Source: Pigoraptor vietnamica
Taxonomy: Eukaryota; Opisthokonta; Filasterea
Length of the DNA: 10,504 nucleotides
Assembly: GCA_943704525.1 (NCBI GenBank)
Contig: CALSCQ010002818.1
Coordinates: 1-10,504 of the forward strand
Direction: 5' to 3'
Below, piece by piece: positions 6,930 through 10,504 of this stretch; position 1 is the stretch's first letter, and the number at the start of each line of letters is the position of its first letter. A program made the translations under genes and the position numbers. The notes below the pieces were generated by a model. The model saw only the letters and a program-made list of their open reading frames with translations. It was not told the DNA's origin and made no database searches.

Positions 6930-9900
6930 ATGAAGCTCTCGCGGGATCCCGTGGCGTCGTTGAACGCCCTCCCGGCGTCGGACAGAGGTGGCTACGTGAC
7001 GGCGGCATACACCGGAATCGGGCCGGCGAGCGCTCTGAAGTGCCAGACGGATGGCAACCCAGAGACACACGTGGTCATTTTCCCCGCCGACCTGTCGAGT
7101 GCGCACGCGACCATTCGACCGACCTCGTCCTCAACAGGGGGTTCGCCACGATGGCCTGCGCTGCAACCGCGCACGGGATTGTTCGGAGGCTCTCTTCGCC
7201 GCATCCATCTCGCCATCCTCGTGCAAGTCGTCGTTGTCGTCGGCATTTTCGCGGTCGGCTCCGTATGGACATCCTCCAGCGACGACGGGAGGGAGCTTGC
7301 CGGGTTCGAACCGTTTACTCAGGCTCGCTCGGGGGGCGGAAATGTCATCGACGCGCAGCTGCGGTTCACGCGTAGCACGCTTGATGTGAAAGTGGACGCG
7401 GGACCCGACGGTGCGCGCATTGACGTCATTATGCTCGAGCCGCGCGAGGAAGTGACCCAACCACTTCAGGAATCACGTGAGGAGACGGCCGCGGCTCCGG
7501 ACGGAACCGACGGTGCGGCCGACGTGGACGCCGAGTCGCTCCCCCCGCCGCTCTTGCGCGTACCGCCGCTCGCGCCCCTGAACAACGCCATGCTGCCTCA
7601 CCGCATGCCGACGTTGCCGTCGCCGTCGGACAATCACATCTCCCTCCCGCTGTCGCCGCCACCCGAGCCGGCAGAGGGACCAGTGGCGCCGGCGCCGGCT
7701 GACGAGAAAGTGGAGCCGATGCAGTCGGTCTTGGTGGACGAAACTCCCCCCTATCCCATGCCCGCAGGCACGCCGGTGCCCGTGCACCTGCTGACGGAGA
7801 ATGGTCTGGAGGACTGCGATGGGAAGGACGGGCGCGCGTTGGCGTCGCAGTTTGTCGCGGGCGCTGTCGCGACGCCGTTGCCCACAACGGACAGACCGCT
7901 CGTGTCCTTCGTCATGCCCTGTTACAACGGCCTGCCCTTCCTGCGTTACGCGGTCGAGGCCATTGTTAATCAGTCGTACCGCAACATTGAGCTCATCGTC
8001 GTCGACGACGGGTCCACCGACGAGTCGCTCGGGTACCTTTGGAGCGTCAAGGATCCCCGGGTTCGTATCTTGCAGCGCGCACACGAGGGACTTCCGCACG
8101 CGCTCAACGCGGGGATGCGGAACGCAACAGGACGCTACGTTACGTGGGGGTCCACGGACAACATCCACCTGCCGACGTTTGCTGAGACGCTCGTGGACTT
8201 GCTGGAGGACTTTCCCGAGGCGGGCTTCGCTCACGGCCAGCACGTGTACATTGAAGACGAGAAGAACGAGCCGGACACGGCGGCCACGCCGCGGTGGAAC
8301 GTCGACACGCTTCCCTTCGATTTTCTCTTCAACTGGAAGGGCCTCGCCGCGTTCATGTGGCGGCGCGAAGTGTTCGACACGGTCGGCGTGTTCAACCCGA
8401 TGCTAAGCGGCGTCGAGGACTGGGACTACTGGGTGCGCGTGCTCGAGCGATACCCCATCCACCCCTTCTCGCGAAAGGCCATCTACTACTACCGCCTCCA
8501 CAAAGGTCAAATGACGGTGCGCCTCGGCATCGACAAGTCGTACGACACGCTCATCGATCTCATGGTGCGCGGCGCGGTCGAGCGGCACGGCGGAGTGAAC
8601 CTCGATCCCCTGCAGCTCATCCCCATCACCGCCCTCGCGCTCAACAAGCGTCGCGCCGAGGCCGTGGCGTCGTTTCTCGTCGCCGAGGGCTCCCTCACGT
8701 TCAAACTGCCCGCGCGTGAGTTCATCACGAACGGGGACGTCCACCGCAACCTCTACAAGCGCGCGCTGAGGGCCGACCCGGACTTTCGCTTCCCCGACGA
8801 GTGCCTGCGGGTGCTCAACAACGAGCTCTTTCCCAACGGCATCATGCTGTGCCACCGCCTCGCGCTCTTCTCCCGGTTCGCGTCGCTGCTTTCCGGCAGC
8901 GTCGTCGCCCCGAGGAATACGTTCCTCAACAAGTGCGGCATGCTCGGGACGATGCCGCTGGAGCGCGCGACGATCGAGTGCGCGTGGGACCGCAACGCGG
9001 CGCAGCTGTCCAAAGAGGAGATGGTGTCCGTCTCGGAGGATTGGATTCGCGCGACGGACCCGGACACGTACGGCCGGCTGCACAGAGGCGCAATCGTCGT
9101 GTTCACGGAGGGCCCCCTCGCCGACTCCCCGTCCGCTTACAATCCGAATGGATTCTTCGACCACGTGTACGTGTTTGCGCGCGCCGGCAGCGGCCACGCG
9201 AGCTGCGAGCCGGTGTGCTCCGCCGACAAGCGCACGTGCGTCGCCGCCCTCGGCCGCCAACCCTCTACGGCCGATCTGGACGTGGTGCGGACGCTCGCGC
9301 GGAATGCATCCGTCATGCGAGCGCACGGGCTCACATGGGCGTGTCCAACGGCGCTTTCGGCGGACATTGTCGGCGCGACGGTCGTCTGCAGCACCGGCCG
9401 GAATCTCGACGGCGCACCGGACCTGTTCGAGGGGTCCGACAGCAAGGCTGCGATCGAGGCCGCCCAGCACGCGGACGCGGTAATTGTGGGGCGCGCGGAC
9501 ATTGCGAACAGGCTCATTCGCGGTAACGTTACGCCGGCGCGCATCCGGGTCATTCCGGATGCAGACGTCTCCGTGTTACCCACGACGAAAGGCAGCGCGG
9601 GGACGAGCAGCGTGGCCGTTGCACGACACGGACAGCCTGTAGCGGCGAACGCAGAGTCCGCCGAAAGCAGCCTAGGGGTCGCTGGCAATAGCGACAACCC
9701 ACAGCCCAAGTTCAGCGTGGTCGTGGACGCGACGCGGCGGTGGTGGGACATGCCATCGCTTTCGATTGTGCGCTTTGCACTCGCGGCAATCGCCGAACTG
9801 GGCGCCGATTACGGGCTTGTCGTCGCGGGCGTGCGCGCCGGCAGCGACCTCGAGAGCGTCAAGGCGGCCGTCGATGAACAGGACCTCACCGCTCGCGTGC

Positions 9901-10349
9901 GCTTCGCCGATCTCCGCACACTCGGCGAGGAAATTCTCCGGCACAAGGGCAAGCCGGAAAACGACAACATAATCGTGCTATCCGTCGACCGCTATTCGTC
10001 CCCGCTGTGGTACGAACCCTCCGCGCTGGACCGTACGGCCATGGCGGGCGGCGTGCCCATCGTTGCCTGCGGAGCGATGCGCCACACCGCGCTGGACACG
10101 GGCGAAACCCTGTCGATCAGGGCGACGCCGAGCGCCGCGGAAAGCGAGGCCGTGTCGCAGATTGAGTCGTGTTCGCAGTACGTCGTGACCGCTGAGAAGG
10201 TGCGCCTTCTCTCGGAGGGACCGACCAGGGATCGCGTTCGCGATGCGGGACTTCGTGTTGCCGCTCGCATGACGCCCGACATGATCGCGGCGTGGGAGAT
10301 GTTTGTGTATCGCAACGCGCACCGCATGCGCGGAGGTCCTCCCAAGTGA
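6930..10349 (+). CDS. Predicted type II membrane glycosyltransferase: GT2 domain plus GT-B/GT4-like C-terminal region
   Basis: An uninterrupted 1139-codon frame. A hydrophobic segment at about residues 91-113 (HLAILVQVVVVVGIFAVGSV), preceded by RR, predicts a type II membrane anchor with the rest lumenal, as in Golgi enzymes. Residues 165-320 are a proline-rich, low-complexity stem. Residues 323-510 are a GT2 (GT-A fold) domain: PLVSFVMPCYNG (323-334), VVDDGSTDE (357-365, nucleotide-binding D359/D360), WGSTDN (406-411) in the DXD place, and the ED acceptor/base motif at E496-D497 in GVEDWDYWVR. Residues about 720-1120 resemble a GT-B enzyme: ADAVIVGRADIANRLI with RIRVIPDAD (848-879), then a C-lobe from 927 with YEPSALDRTAMAGGVPIV (1028-1045). 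N-X-S/T sequons occur at 347, 398 and 866. Start: A at -3, upstream in-frame stop. GT2 is confident; the second domain, donor sugar and acceptor are inference. Confidence 0.85.
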   Translation: MKLSRDPVASLNALPASDRGGYVTAAYTGIGPASALKCQTDGNPETHVVIFPADLSSAHATIRPTSSSTGGSPRWPALQPRTGLFGGSLRRIHLAILVQVVVVVGIFAVGSVWTSSSDDGRELAGFEPFTQARSGGGNVIDAQLRFTRSTLDVKVDAGPDGARIDVIMLEPREEVTQPLQESREETAAAPDGTDGAADVDAESLPPPLLRVPPLAPLNNAMLPHRMPTLPSPSDNHISLPLSPPPEPAEGPVAPAPADEKVEPMQSVLVDETPPYPMPAGTPVPVHLLTENGLEDCDGKDGRALASQFVAGAVATPLPTTDRPLVSFVMPCYNGLPFLRYAVEAIVNQSYRNIELIVVDDGSTDESLGYLWSVKDPRVRILQRAHEGLPHALNAGMRNATGRYVTWGSTDNIHLPTFAETLVDLLEDFPEAGFAHGQHVYIEDEKNEPDTAATPRWNVDTLPFDFLFNWKGLAAFMWRREVFDTVGVFNPMLSGVEDWDYWVRVLERYPIHPFSRKAIYYYRLHKGQMTVRLGIDKSYDTLIDLMVRGAVERHGGVNLDPLQLIPITALALNKRRAEAVASFLVAEGSLTFKLPAREFITNGDVHRNLYKRALRADPDFRFPDECLRVLNNELFPNGIMLCHRLALFSRFASLLSGSVVAPRNTFLNKCGMLGTMPLERATIECAWDRNAAQLSKEEMVSVSEDWIRATDPDTYGRLHRGAIVVFTEGPLADSPSAYNPNGFFDHVYVFARAGSGHASCEPVCSADKRTCVAALGRQPSTADLDVVRTLARNASVMRAHGLTWACPTALSADIVGATVVCSTGRNLDGAPDLFEGSDSKAAIEAAQHADAVIVGRADIANRLIRGNVTPARIRVIPDADVSVLPTTKGSAGTSSVAVARHGQPVAANAESAESSLGVAGNSDNPQPKFSVVVDATRRWWDMPSLSIVRFALAAIAELGADYGLVVAGVRAGSDLESVKAAVDEQDLTARVRFADLRTLGEEILRHKGKPENDNIIVLSVDRYSSPLWYEPSALDRTAMAGGVPIVACGAMRHTALDTGETLSIRATPSAAESEAVSQIESCSQYVVTAEKVRLLSEGPTRDRVRDAGLRVAARMTPDMIAAWEMFVYRNAHRMRGGPPK
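7200..7268 (+). other. Predicted transmembrane signal-anchor of the glycosyltransferase
   Basis: Encodes about residues 91-113, a run dominated by Ile, Leu, Val, Ala and Phe, preceded by arginines and followed by SSSDDG. There is no hydrophobic segment before it, so a signal anchor (N-terminus cytosolic) fits better than a cleaved signal peptide; topology is inferred. Confidence 0.75.
7890..8459 (+). other. GT2 (GT-A fold) catalytic domain region of the glycosyltransferase
   Basis: Covers about residues 321-510. The order of motifs (MPCYNG, VVDDGSTDES, HALNAGMRNATGRYVTWGSTDN, GVEDWDYWVR) is the standard order in family 2 enzymes. The form W-x-S-x-D-N in the DXD position is the style I associate with bacterial GT2 enzymes. 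All expected acidic residues except the first of a canonical DXD are present, so activity is likely. Confidence 0.88.
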
Positions 10350-10454
10350 GGGCTGCAGTGAGACGCACTCGCTTTGTGTAATATTCTCTTTTCTTCGTTT
10401 ATATCTGCGTGCTAACTCTTTATGGCGCGTTTTGTTGCGCGCGCATCGCGAACG

Positions 10455-10457
<3 letters not shown>
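10350..10457 (+). other. 3' flank of the glycosyltransferase gene with a TGTAA motif
   Basis: After the TGA stop the sequence becomes T-rich (TATTCTCTTTTCTTCG). TGTAA at 10377-10381, about 28 nt after the stop, matches the polyadenylation signal used by volvocine green algae, but a five-base match is weak evidence and no AATAAA is present. It is a candidate 3' UTR only. Confidence 0.3.

Positions 10458-10458
<1 letters not shown>

Positions 10459-10504
<46 letters not shown>
10459..10504. repeat. (TG)23 microsatellite at right window edge
   Basis: An uninterrupted TG run continues to the last base of the window, mirroring the GT run at position 1. Confidence 0.95.

Noticed and set aside
8403-9470. 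355-codon minus-strand frame opposite the glycosyltransferase
   Set aside because: An antisense shadow of GC-rich coding sequence; no recognisable domain, while the plus strand has clear GT motifs.
1-10504. CRISPR array, tRNA, rRNA
   Set aside because: The repeats present are microsatellite or minisatellite without unique spacers, and I found no cloverleaf or rRNA core sequence by eye.

Overview
This window looks like nuclear DNA of a GC-rich eukaryote, probably a protist or alga. The evidence is a spliced importin-alpha gene with GT-AG introns, a long type II membrane glycosyltransferase gene, long intergenic DNA and abundant (TG)n/(CA)n microsatellites. No sequence feature lets me name the lineage. 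There is no sign of a plasmid, phage, bacterial operon or CRISPR array.

Layout: (1) positions 1-2563, minus strand, hold the 5' part of an importin-alpha (karyopherin-alpha) gene. I resolve seven exons and six complete introns by joining ORF pieces at GT/AG sites with consistent phase; the result aligns end to end with the family from the importin-beta-binding (IBB) domain to ARM repeat 6. The gene leaves the window through a (TG)n tract at the left edge. (2) Positions 2564-6929 form a long intergenic region between two divergently transcribed genes. It contains TG-rich minisatellites (about 3043-3895), a 1.7 kb stretch with unusual short-word usage (very many CAGT/ACTG and GCCGG/CCGGC words, about 3900-5650), a good hairpin (5687-5723) where base composition changes, and an A+T-rich island (about 5724-6270). 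I see no convincing gene there. (3) Positions 6930-10349, plus strand, are one uninterrupted 1139-codon reading frame. It encodes a predicted type II membrane protein with a proline-rich stem, a GT2-type (GT-A fold) glycosyltransferase domain and a C-terminal region resembling a divergent GT-B/GT4 glycosyltransferase. (4) The right end is again (TG)n, so the window looks like a contig bounded by assembly-breaking microsatellites.

The two genes have no evident functional link: one belongs to nuclear protein import, the other to glycan synthesis, probably in the Golgi/endomembrane system. The most interesting points are the apparently intronless two-domain glycosyltransferase with a bacterial-style GT2 core, the altered NLS-binding positions in the importin-alpha, and the strange word usage of the central non-coding DNA.
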